NCBI GenBank assembly: GCA_031082105.1
Contig: JAVHLO010000118.1
Coordinates: forward strand, 1 to 9,088
Direction of reading: 5' to 3'
DNA from: Planctomycetota bacterium
Lineage (GTDB): Bacteria; Planctomycetota; MHYJ01; JACQXL01; JAVHLO01
Length of the DNA: 9,088 bases
Shown here one piece after another: positions 1-5,916 of the stretch (position 1 is its first letter; each line of letters opens with the position of its first letter). A model generated the notes under the pieces. It was given only the letters and a program-made list of their open reading frames with translations. It ran no database searches and was not told the origin of the DNA. The translations under genes and the position numbers were made by a program.

Positions 1-1033
1 AGGAGATCGTGTTCACCGGCGCGTCGTGGTACTCCACAAGCCGCCTCATCCGCTGTAGAAAATCCGCCTTGGGGATGTCGATGAACGTGTGCCTGCAGCC
101 GATGTTTTCGACGGTTGCAGTCATGTTATCGCGCTCGTTGTACCGCTCGTCGGTGTCGAGTATTGAGAACGTCGCAACGTCATAGTTGAAGCACTTCGCT
201 GCGACGGAGGCCACCGTGCCGGAGTCCACGCCACCGCTGAGGCAGAAGGCCAGCGGCACGTCGGCGCGCAGCCTCAGCCTGACGGCCTCGAGCATTCTTT
301 CACGAAAACCCTCCACAGCCTCGCCCATTGTCATTTTCGCAGGCGCGAAGGTCGGCTCCCAGTGACGCCACGTCCGCATCCTGAGGTCTCGGTCTATCAA
401 TGCGCTTGTGGCAAACGGGAGTTCCTTGATCTCATTGAAGAACGTGTCGGCGGTCTTGTACAGCGCCCTGTAGCCGTTCACAAGATATCGGAACATGTGG
501 CGCATGTTGACAGAGAGATTGACGCCGGTCAGTGCCTTGATGAACTTGACTTCAGAAGCGAAATAGTACCCGTCGGCAGTTTCAAGGTAGTAGAAGGGTT
601 TCTCTGCGAAGCGGTCGCGCGATAGAAACAACATGTCCCTGGCCTTGTCGTAGATGACGAAACTCCACATCCCCTCGAAATTCTCGACACACTTCTCGCT
701 GTGGGCGATGTATGATCGGAGAAGCACTTCGGTGTCGGAGTTCGTCTTGAAGACGACGCCTGCCTGCTCGAGGTTCTTGCGCAGTTCAACGTAGTTGTAT
801 ATCTCGCCGTTGAAGATGATAGTGCAGTCGCCGATAGTAAGAGGTTGGTTTGCTCTCGGGTCAAGATCAATGATGCTGAGGCGAGAATGGAGCAGTGCGA
901 CGCTGAGGTCGCCCGCGCGGAAGACGGCATGATCCTGATGGTCCGGGCCGCGGTTCTTCATCAGTTCCAACGTCCGCCGGATTCGCGTTTCGTCAACGCT
1001 TGCCCTGCCGACATATCCTGCGATACCACACAT
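1..1033 (-). CDS. asnB: Asparagine synthetase-like glutamine amidotransferase, partial (C-terminus beyond window edge)
   Basis: The product has a class II glutamine amidotransferase domain followed by an ATP-pyrophosphatase synthetase domain. This architecture moves ammonia from glutamine onto an AMP-activated carboxylate, which is aspartate in true AsnB. Translation begins MCGIAGYVG, with Cys2 as the N-terminal nucleophile. Glutamine-site residues are visible at Arg51, in FNGEIYN (Asn75, Glu77) and at Asp100. The ATP-binding motif SGGVDS lies at residues 266-271, followed by Gly where SGGLDSS is more usual. 344 residues are present and the frame runs off the left edge, so roughly 250 or more are missing if the length is typical (about 600). 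The ATG lies 41 bases after the neuB-like gene and has only a weak ribosome binding site. Homologues in glycan clusters often amidate sugar acids or are annotated as asparagine synthase, so the symbol marks the family only. The family is certain; the substrate is not. Confidence 0.9.
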   Translation of the reverse strand, partial: MCGIAGYVGRASVDETRIRRTLELMKNRGPDHQDHAVFRAGDLSVALLHSRLSIIDLDPRANQPLTIGDCTIIFNGEIYNYVELRKNLEQAGVVFKTNSDTEVLLRSYIAHSEKCVENFEGMWSFVIYDKARDMLFLSRDRFAEKPFYYLETADGYYFASEVKFIKALTGVNLSVNMRHMFRYLVNGYRALYKTADTFFNEIKELPFATSALIDRDLRMRTWRHWEPTFAPAKMTMGEAVEGFRERMLEAVRLRLRADVPLAFCLSGGVDSGTVASVAAKCFNYDVATFSILDTDERYNERDNMTATVENIGCRHTFIDIPKADFLQRMRRLVEYHDAPVNTIS

Positions 1034-1074
1034 CTATTGACCTATGACAAATGAACAATGAGACACGGACAATG
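1034..1074. repeat. Short degenerate ACAAATG/ACAATG-type repeat between the asnB-like and neuB-like genes
   Basis: The 41-base gap is made of related short words (GACAAATG, AACAATGA, GACACGGA, CAATGTCAAATG), with the last word running into the end of the upstream gene. It resembles, from memory, the ATTTGTCATTTGACATT-type intergenic repeats of some uncultured bacteria. Too short and degenerate to be sure. Confidence 0.3.
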
Positions 1075-2088
1075 TCAAATGTCCAGGCTCTCGCGCGTGA
1101 TCATCTCTCCCTTGCGAACTGGCCGGAGCAGTCTCTTGCCGAGGATGTCGTTCTCACGGCCTGGCGCAAGTCCGCCGCCGGGCCGGACCCAGGACAGGTC
1201 TTTCCATGAGAGAACTGTGCCCTCAGGCAACGCGCGAGCGGCAACGATGGAGCGCCTTGCTTTTTCCAGGTTGGCGCATTCGCTCGATGCAATTCGCTTC
1301 TTGCCGTCGCCAAGCATCTGGACAGCAGCTCGGATACGCTGGACCATGCGCGCGAATTCGCCGGGATCCGCGGAGATCTTGTGATCATAGAAGTCGGAGT
1401 GGTTCTTGTCAAGCGTAAAATGCTTCTCCACGATCCGTGCGCCGAAGAACACGGACCCCACGGCGGCTTCGATGCCGAGACTGTGGTCGGAGTAGCCGAC
1501 GGTGCGGTCCAGCTCCTTTCTGAGAGTGGCAATTGCACTGAGATTGACCTCGTCAGGCGGTACAGGGTAGCTGCACACGCAGTGGAGGAGCGCAAGCTCT
1601 TGCCTGATCTTGCGGGATCTCCATTCTCTTTCTATGAAGCGCTTCGATCTTGCGATCTGCGCAAGGTCGGCCAGTCCCGTTGACAGCATGATCGGCTTTC
1701 CCGTCGCCGCCACCTCGGCGAGCAGCGGGTAGAAGTTGTTGTCCCCGGACGCGATCTTGAACGCGGGGACGAGCGAGTTCAGAAAACGCGCGCTCTCGAG
1801 GTCGAACGGTGTGGACAGGAACACCAGGTTCTCCCGATCGGCGACGCCTTTCAGTCTTCTGAACTCGCGACGGGTCAATCGGAACCTCTCCAACTGACGC
1901 ACCCTTTCCGTGTTTGCAGGCGAGACGAGCTTCTCCGGCACGATGGTTTGAAACTTGACTGCGCCCGCGCCGGCCTTCGCCGCGAGACGGATCATATCTT
2001 CGGCAAGTTCGTACTCGCCCTCGTGGTTGTTGCCGATCTCGGCCACAACGAGCACTTCCTTGTCAAGATCAATGTCGGCTATTCTCAT
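1075..2088 (-). CDS. neuB: NeuB-family N-acetylneuraminate / nonulosonate synthase with SAF domain
   Basis: This cytoplasmic enzyme should condense phosphoenolpyruvate with an N-acyl hexosamine to give a nine-carbon sugar acid (sialic, legionaminic or pseudaminic type). The 337 residues match the usual length of about 340. The N-terminal TIM barrel shows AEIGNNHEG (17-24), KFQT (45-48), LSTPFD (91-96), KIASGD (111-116), GYSDHS (198-203) and EKHFTLDK (221-228). His223 and His236 sit where the family binds the divalent metal. Residues from about 278 to 337 form the SAF (antifreeze-like) domain, including GKRLLRPVRKGEMITRESL near the end. The ATG is preceded by GAGGAAGG four bases upstream, a good ribosome binding site. 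It lies between the acetyltransferase and the asnB-like gene on the same strand. Related members make legionaminic or pseudaminic acid (LegI, PseI), so the precise product is open. Confidence 0.93.
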   Translation of the reverse strand: MRIADIDLDKEVLVVAEIGNNHEGEYELAEDMIRLAAKAGAGAVKFQTIVPEKLVSPANTERVRQLERFRLTRREFRRLKGVADRENLVFLSTPFDLESARFLNSLVPAFKIASGDNNFYPLLAEVAATGKPIMLSTGLADLAQIARSKRFIEREWRSRKIRQELALLHCVCSYPVPPDEVNLSAIATLRKELDRTVGYSDHSLGIEAAVGSVFFGARIVEKHFTLDKNHSDFYDHKISADPGEFARMVQRIRAAVQMLGDGKKRIASSECANLEKARRSIVAARALPEGTVLSWKDLSWVRPGGGLAPGRENDILGKRLLRPVRKGEMITRESLDI

Positions 2089-2152
2089 TCATCCTTCCTC
2101 GGCACGATTTCGTCTTGCTCCTGGCAATGTCTTCTCCCGCGCGCCACGGAAA

Positions 2153-2233
2153 GCAGTGAGCAGCGAGTATCGAGTAGCGAGAGGTAGCAGGTCGGCAAGA
2201 GCGTCAATGCTACTCTACCTCGCTGCTCACTGC
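2153..2233. repeat. Imperfect palindromic intergenic repeat (CTCGCTGCTCACTGC type)
   Basis: This sits in the 183-base gap between the acetyltransferase and neuB-like genes. A perfect 15-base inverted repeat is formed by GCAGTGAGCAGCGAG (2153-2167) and its complement (2219-2233). An inner pair, GAGGTAG (2181-2187) and CTACCTC (2215-2221), partly overlaps the right arm. Variants of CTCGCTAC occur several times in both arms. It has no T tract and does not look like a simple terminator. Confidence 0.75.
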
Positions 2234-2271
2234 TCGCTACCGGCTACTTCGTGACCACTCCGTTCTGCGCC

Positions 2272-3048
2272 TCAGTGCTTATGGTAGTGAAAGAGGTAGT
2301 CCGCGTCGGAAACCCTGAAACCCAGCCTCTCGTACATGCGAATCGAGGGCATGTTGGCAATCTGGGTACCGGCACGAATGCGCTTCGCGCCACGGCAATG
2401 AGTCTCGGCAAACGCGATCATTGCGGCTGCGATTCCGCGCCCACGGAACCTTCGGTCTACGGCAATGAGATCGATGACGAACGCCGCGTCGTCGCTTCGC
2501 AGCAGAAGCAGGAAGGCCGCGACCTTGCCTCCCACGAGGGCCACGACCATTGCATCCCCGCGCCTGCCGCGAAAGTAGTTGCGCACCCACTCGGCCTTCA
2601 GCCTGTCGGCGGCCCTTCGACCGATCCGCGGATCCATATGAAACCTGCTGAATGTGAAGGCGCGCCCTGCAAGCGCAACGGTCTGAGATTCGTCGGCGCT
2701 CTCGGCGAAGCGCGCCTTGTACCGCCCGATGGCTCGTCGTCGCTGATCGAGCGGCTTCTCGAAGACGAGGTTCGTGTCGACAAGGCGAAACCCGAGATCC
2801 TGCAGGAACGTTGCAGCCTCCAGATCGCCCGAATGGACTCTCGAATAGGCGAACACGGATCGGGTGCGGAGCATGCGCCGCACCCGCGCGCGTTCCAGTC
2901 GGGCCTGCGCCGTGCCGTTCACGAGCGCCGCGTCGACAACGACCCTGTAAACGGGACGCCCCAGCGTCTCGCTCAGCCAGGTGTCGCGAACAATGTTCTT
3001 TCGTTTGTGTTTCAAGATCGTATTACTACAACAAAATGTTCTTGCCAC
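2272..3048 (-). CDS. GNAT-family N-acetyltransferase, WecD/RffC-like (nucleotide-amino-sugar acetylation)
   Basis: Likely acetyl-CoA-dependent N-acetylation of an amino group placed on a nucleotide sugar by the neighbouring aminotransferase. The N-terminal part (about 21-98) resembles the small first domain of WecD: DTWLSETLGRPVYRV corresponds to the family's D-W-x-x-x-x-F-G-x-x-V region. It is followed by SRFHMDP (134-140), which recalls the WecD SRF segment. The GNAT core shows the acetyl-CoA pyrophosphate-binding motif RGRGIA (202-207), a hydrophobic beta-4 strand (VIDLIAVD) and the C-terminal NMPSIRMYERLGFR (232-245). The start is uncertain. The longest frame starts at a GTG inside an inverted-repeat arm, so the first dozen residues are probably repeat-derived; a TTG at 3013-3015 is the likelier functional start. 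Neither has a clear ribosome binding site. The WecD resemblance is my reading of motifs; the substrate is inferred from context. Confidence 0.82.
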   Translation of the reverse strand: MARTFCCSNTILKHKRKNIVRDTWLSETLGRPVYRVVVDAALVNGTAQARLERARVRRMLRTRSVFAYSRVHSGDLEAATFLQDLGFRLVDTNLVFEKPLDQRRRAIGRYKARFAESADESQTVALAGRAFTFSRFHMDPRIGRRAADRLKAEWVRNYFRGRRGDAMVVALVGGKVAAFLLLLRSDDAAFVIDLIAVDRRFRGRGIAAAMIAFAETHCRGAKRIRAGTQIANMPSIRMYERLGFRVSDADYLFHYHKH

Positions 3049-3109
3049 AGAGTCACGGAGGCACAGAGAAACTCCCAGAATACTCTCTGTGTCTTCGTGT
3101 CTCTGTGGC
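3044..3109. repeat. 26-base inverted repeat (CACAGAG type) between acetyltransferase and epimerase genes
   Basis: The arms at 3044-3069 and 3084-3109 match at 23 of 26 positions, and two of the three mismatches would be G-U pairs in RNA. The loop is 14 bases. Each arm is built from related words (CACAGAG, CACGGAG, CACAGAG). It resembles widespread intergenic elements of the CTCTGTGTCTCTGTGGC type. On the minus-strand transcript it would form a long hairpin between the two coding regions. Confidence 0.85.
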
Positions 3110-3149
3110 CATTTCGTTTGCTCCTGTGCTGCGACAGGGACTCAGAATT

Positions 3150-4181
3150 CTACCCGGGCGCGATCTCCGCCCAGATCGACTTGTACCAGTCGATGTAGTC
3201 CACGAGCCCCTTTTCGAGCGGATGCGTCGGACTGTAGCCGATCAGCTTCCTCGCCTTCTCGACGGACAGCGTGCCGCGGTCAGGCATCAGCTTGTCCTTC
3301 GGAAGGTAGTTGATCTTGACCTTCGGAAAGTGCTTTTCGATGATGGCCGCCATCTCGGCGATCGAGCGGGACTCGCCGTAGGTCATGTTGAATATCTGGT
3401 TCATTGCCGCGTCGCTTTCAAGGACCTTCAGGACTCCGGAGACAAGGTCGTCTACATGAGTGAAGTCGAGGCGGTCCGATCCGTCGCCGCGGATGTCCAC
3501 ACTGAGCCCTCGCAACGCATTTTCGATGAATATCTGCCCGACCCGGCGGCTCACGCAGCGCGGACCGTAGAGCGCGGAAGGGCGGAGTATCGTGTATGGA
3601 AGCCCGAACACCTGGTTGTAGCCGATCACGAGCTTCTCGCCCGCGAACTTGAGCGCCCCGTAGATGCCGAGCGGCTCGCAGTAGGTCGCCTCCGAAACAC
3701 GATCGTTCTGGAAGTTGCCGTATACCATGCTCGAGGAGAAGTAGATGAAATGCTTCACGCTCAGGTCCGTCGACCTCGCGATATCAAGACAGTTCTCGAG
3801 CGTACGCAGACTGTGATCGAAGGTTGAATACGGGTCCTTGTTCGACTTGCCCGCGTGAGCGACGGCCGCGAGGTGGATGATCACATCGGGGCGCATCGGG
3901 ACTATCGCTTCCGTGATCTTCACATAGTCCCTGGCGTCCACGACAACCACCGGGATTCCCTTCCCCTCGAGCAATTCAAGCCGCTGCATGATGATCTTCA
4001 GATAGAGCTTCGCGTCGGGGATCAGGTCTTCCTTGTCCCGGAAACTGTAGTAGTTGTTCACGGCAAGGCTGTCGATCACTGAAACCTCGGCGCCGAGCGA
4101 CTTCAGCTTCAACGCAAGGTGGTGGCCGATAAATCCCGCGCCGCCCACCAGCGTTATCTTTCTTCCCGCTATGGAACCCAT
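3150..4181 (-). CDS. NAD-dependent sugar epimerase/dehydratase (extended SDR family)
   Basis: A nucleotide-sugar 4-epimerase or 4,6-dehydratase-type enzyme of the extended short-chain dehydrogenase family. The 343 residues match family length. The Rossmann dinucleotide motif GGAGFIG is at 13-19 near the N-terminus. IIHLAAVAHAG (101-111), the SSSMVYG strand (149-155) and the catalytic pair Tyr174/Lys178 (YGALK) follow. LRPSALYGP (199-207) and DFTHVDDL (239-246) belong to the substrate-binding half. The gene starts one base after the aminotransferase stop (TGA-T-ATG) and has GAGGTGA upstream, overlapping the end of that gene, so the two are translationally coupled. Whether it only epimerises or also dehydrates cannot be told from these motifs. 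The tight link to the aminotransferase suggests it supplies or modifies that enzyme's nucleotide-sugar substrate. Confidence 0.92.
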   Translation of the reverse strand: MGSIAGRKITLVGGAGFIGHHLALKLKSLGAEVSVIDSLAVNNYYSFRDKEDLIPDAKLYLKIIMQRLELLEGKGIPVVVVDARDYVKITEAIVPMRPDVIIHLAAVAHAGKSNKDPYSTFDHSLRTLENCLDIARSTDLSVKHFIYFSSSMVYGNFQNDRVSEATYCEPLGIYGALKFAGEKLVIGYNQVFGLPYTILRPSALYGPRCVSRRVGQIFIENALRGLSVDIRGDGSDRLDFTHVDDLVSGVLKVLESDAAMNQIFNMTYGESRSIAEMAAIIEKHFPKVKINYLPKDKLMPDRGTLSVEKARKLIGYSPTHPLEKGLVDYIDWYKSIWAEIAPG

Positions 4182-4182
4182 A

Positions 4183-5331
4183 TCATTTCACCTCGCGAAT
4201 CGCGTTCTTGAATGCATCAACCGTGTAGTTCATGTCGTCCGGTCCGAGATGCGGCCCGACCGAAAGAGCAATCGCGTTGTCGCTCAATCGTGAGGCCACG
4301 GGACAGGTTCCATCACCGTGCCCGTACTTGTTCTTGTAGTAGCTCATGTCGGGGACCGCGTGGGGGTAGTATATGCTCGTCTCCACGCCTTGCCGTTTCA
4401 TCGAGTCCATTATCTCGAAGCGCTTCTTGCGCAACGGCTCTTTCAGGATGGCCGACTGGCAGTAGTAGCTGCTCTGGAACCCGCCATGGCTCGATTGCAG
4501 GAGTTCAATCTCGTCGATGCCTCTCAATCCGGCCGTCAGCGTTTCGTAGTTCTCGCGCCTTTTCTGAAGGAAGCCGGGCACGCGCTTCATCTGCTGGAGA
4601 CCCATGGCGGCCCCCAGTTCGTTGAGGCGGTAGTTGAGCCCAAGGTCCTGCACGTCGTACATGCCGGGGATCTTGCGCTCGCTGACGACATTGCGGTCGA
4701 TCCCGAAGGCGCGCTGCATCGATATCTTCTGTGCCACATCCTTGCGCCGCGTGACGACCATTCCGCCTTCAGCGGTCGTGATGTGCTTGACCGGGTAGAA
4801 GGAAAAACAGCCCACGTCGCCGAAGAGGCCGGCATGGACTCCGTCCAATCGCGACCCGATGGCCAATGCGCAGTCCTCAATCACGAAAAGCCCGCGCTTC
4901 TTCGCGATCTCAACGACTCTCTTCATGTCCATCGGCATTCCGAGGTAGTGGACTACCGAGATGGCCCGAGTGTGTTTCGTGATACGCTGCTCGATCACCG
5001 CAGCATCCATGTTGCCCGTCCGGCTCTCGGAGTCGATGAAGACGGGCCTGGCGCCGCACAACTCCACCGCGTGCGCCGTCGCCACGTGCGTCTCTGCCGG
5101 AACCAGCACTTCGTCGCCCGGCCCGACGCCGAGAAAGAAGTAGGCGAGGTGCAGCGCCGCAGTGCAGGAGGAGACGGCGATCGCGTGCTCCGCTCCGGTG
5201 AAGTTCGCGAATGCGGTCTCGAACTCCTTCACCAGCGGCCCGTGCGTCAGGATGGGACCCGAGAGCACCTTCATCACGGCGTCCTTCTCCTCGGCGCCGA
5301 TTATCGGCCTGCCGAACAATATCGTTCTCAT
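4183..5331 (-). CDS. DegT/DnrJ/EryC1/StrS-family PLP-dependent sugar aminotransferase
   Basis: Transfers an amino group, usually from glutamate, to a keto group of a nucleotide sugar, as perosamine synthetase, WecE, PseC and LegC do. The product has 382 residues, typical for the family. Visible family marks are SSCTAALHLA (54-63), GDEVLVPAETHVATAHA (72-88), VIEDCALAIGS (150-160) with Asp153 facing the PLP pyridine nitrogen, and SFYPVKHITTAEGGM (177-191) with Lys182 as the PLP-binding lysine. LNYRLNELGAAMG (232-244) is the conserved subunit-interface region. I chose the ATG at 5329-5331 because AAAGGG lies about six bases upstream; a GTG eight codons earlier is in frame but has no ribosome binding site. 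It is the first gene of the minus-strand set and overlaps the ribosome binding site of the epimerase gene. The exact sugar and the C3 or C4 position are unknown. Confidence 0.92.
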   Translation of the reverse strand: MRTILFGRPIIGAEEKDAVMKVLSGPILTHGPLVKEFETAFANFTGAEHAIAVSSCTAALHLAYFFLGVGPGDEVLVPAETHVATAHAVELCGARPVFIDSESRTGNMDAAVIEQRITKHTRAISVVHYLGMPMDMKRVVEIAKKRGLFVIEDCALAIGSRLDGVHAGLFGDVGCFSFYPVKHITTAEGGMVVTRRKDVAQKISMQRAFGIDRNVVSERKIPGMYDVQDLGLNYRLNELGAAMGLQQMKRVPGFLQKRRENYETLTAGLRGIDEIELLQSSHGGFQSSYYCQSAILKEPLRKKRFEIMDSMKRQGVETSIYYPHAVPDMSYYKNKYGHGDGTCPVASRLSDNAIALSVGPHLGPDDMNYTVDAFKNAIREVK

Positions 5332-5364
5332 TTGATTCCCTTTCTTGGCAGACACGCGTTTTCA

Positions 5365-5394
5365 TGTCATTGCGAGCCGCAGCGAGGCAATCTC
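5365..5394. repeat. Intergenic repeat element, TGTCATTGCGAG type
   Basis: The sequence TGTCATTGCGAGCCGCAGCG and the following AGGCAATCTC match, from memory, the abundant TGTCATTGCGAG...GCAATCTC intergenic palindromes of many proteobacteria and candidate phyla. ATTGC and GCAAT form its outer stem. A decayed counterpart (GTTGCTTCGGCCCTCG) may lie near 5420. It sits just upstream of the aminotransferase gene. Confidence 0.55.
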
Positions 5395-5520
5395 CTCCAT
5401 TGAGCAGAGGGAGCTGTCACGTTGCTTCGGCCCTCGTAGCGGCAAAGTGCCGTCTCGCTTCCTCCATTCGCGAATCGTACGCGCTGGCAGCCTGTCCGGG
5501 TAACGCCGGGCTGGCCGATT

Positions 5521-5598
5521 TTGGAGTGCGCCGGCCGCAGACGGCGCTTTCCCTCAAAGGGTGAAGCCAAAGCGGCGGTTGCGACCGCCGCACTCCAA
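5521..5598. repeat. Pair of inverted 30-base hairpin elements (TTGGAGTGCGSCGG type)
   Basis: Copy 1 is 5521-5550 on the plus strand and copy 2 is 5569-5598 on the minus strand. They agree at 25 of 30 positions and both begin TTGGAGTGCG. Each folds into a hairpin (5528-5547 and 5572-5591) with the same four-base loop CGCA. Two of the stem pairs differ between copies but stay paired (C-G to G-C, and C-G to T-A). The 18 bases between contain a small CCCT-CAAA-GGG palindrome. The arrangement resembles REP/BIME-type paired hairpins. No transposase is visible nearby. Confidence 0.85.
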
Positions 5599-5600
5599 GA

Positions 5601-5625
5601 GCCGCTTTCGCGGGAATGACAATCT
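5601..5625. repeat. Half-element of the TTTCGCGGGAATGAC intergenic repeat family
   Basis: GCCGCTTTCGCGGGAATGAC followed by AATCT matches the right half of the widespread ATTCCCGCTTTCGCGGGAATGAC element, with the small hairpin CCGC-TTTC-GCGG. It directly abuts the paired hairpin elements to its left. The left half of the element is missing or replaced. Confidence 0.55.
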
Positions 5626-5703
5626 GTCGGCCTTTTTTCCTGATACGTGAATAGTCCGGCCTGGAAGCCTCCGCCGGCGCGCCCCAAGCGCAGCTTTTTT
5701 TTC

Positions 5704-5731
5704 TTGATTTCTCCGCGCCGCATGATATAAT
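5704..5731 (+). promoter_or_regulatory. Sigma-70-type promoter reading toward guaB
   Basis: A perfect TATAAT (-10) at 5726-5731 is preceded by TTGATT (-35) at 5704-5709 with a 16-base spacer. A run of eight T at 5695-5702 lies directly upstream of the -35. Transcription would start near 5738 and give a leader of about 180 bases before guaB. This is the best promoter-like sequence I see in the window. Confidence 0.75.
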
Positions 5732-5759
5732 CACGCCTCAAAAGAGCTCATTGGGTTTC

Positions 5760-5765
5760 AAGGAG
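5760..5765 (+). promoter_or_regulatory. Strong Shine-Dalgarno sequence upstream of an interrupted small reading frame
   Basis: AAGGAG lies nine bases before a TTG codon at 5775 that is in frame with the small reading frame, and about 150 bases before guaB. It therefore cannot serve guaB. It suggests that something in the leader is translated. A second site, GGAG at 5777-5780, stands six bases before the in-frame ATG at 5787. Confidence 0.5.
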
Positions 5766-5774
5766 AAACAAGTC

Positions 5775-5900
5775 TTGGAGACCGGCATGGCGGCAAAAAC
5801 GCGGAAGCAATAGCCGGTACGACACGCGCGGAGACTCTTCGAAACAAGCGAAGAGAAGCTCACCTACGGCGACCTGGGCGCGGTATTCAAGGAACAGTGA
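5775..5900 (+). other. Small reading frame (41 sense codons) interrupted by an in-frame TAG, in the guaB leader
   Basis: From TTG 5775 (or ATG 5787) the frame reads ...MAAKTRKQ, then TAG at 5811-5813, then 28 further sense codons ending LTYGDLGAVFKEQ and a TGA at 5898-5900. The part after TAG has no ATG, GTG or TTG start of its own, yet looks like real protein, with mixed charged and hydrophobic residues and GC at third positions in 20 of 28 codons. A promoter and two ribosome binding sites precede it, and guaB starts 16 bases after its stop. It could be a decayed small gene, a recoded amber codon, a regulatory leader peptide of 8-12 residues, or a sequencing error. I do not recognise the protein. 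That the frame exists is certain; that it is expressed is not. Confidence 0.4.
5835..5855 (+). other. Perfect 7-bp stem-loop in the guaB leader, 21 bases after the in-frame TAG
   Basis: CTCTTCG (5835-5841) pairs with CGAAGAG (5849-5855) around a seven-base loop. No T tract follows, so it is not an intrinsic terminator. It lies within the post-TAG part of the small frame. Its role is unknown. Confidence 0.5.
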
Positions 5901-5916
5901 TTCGGAGTGTCAGCAC

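Noticed and set aside
2811..3827. Plus-strand frame across the acetyltransferase, repeat and epimerase
   Set aside because: It spans two well-supported minus-strand genes and the inverted repeat; no domain is visible.
4318..5403. Long plus-strand frame opposite the aminotransferase
   Set aside because: It covers the PLP aminotransferase in antisense, has no recognisable motif, and runs into the repeat mosaic.
5671..5702. Intrinsic terminator ending in eight T
   Set aside because: The only stem next to the T run is four base pairs (GCGC), and no plus-strand gene ends upstream. The T run is better seen as sequence upstream of the -35 box.
5367..5741. Minus-strand frame of 124 codons in the large intergenic region
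   Set aside because: Its translation is made of read-through of at least three repeat families and has no protein-like features or ribosome binding site.
5738..5916. Purine-type riboswitch in the guaB leader
   Set aside because: I could not find the conserved three-way junction elements of known purine riboswitches; only the 7-bp hairpin stands out.
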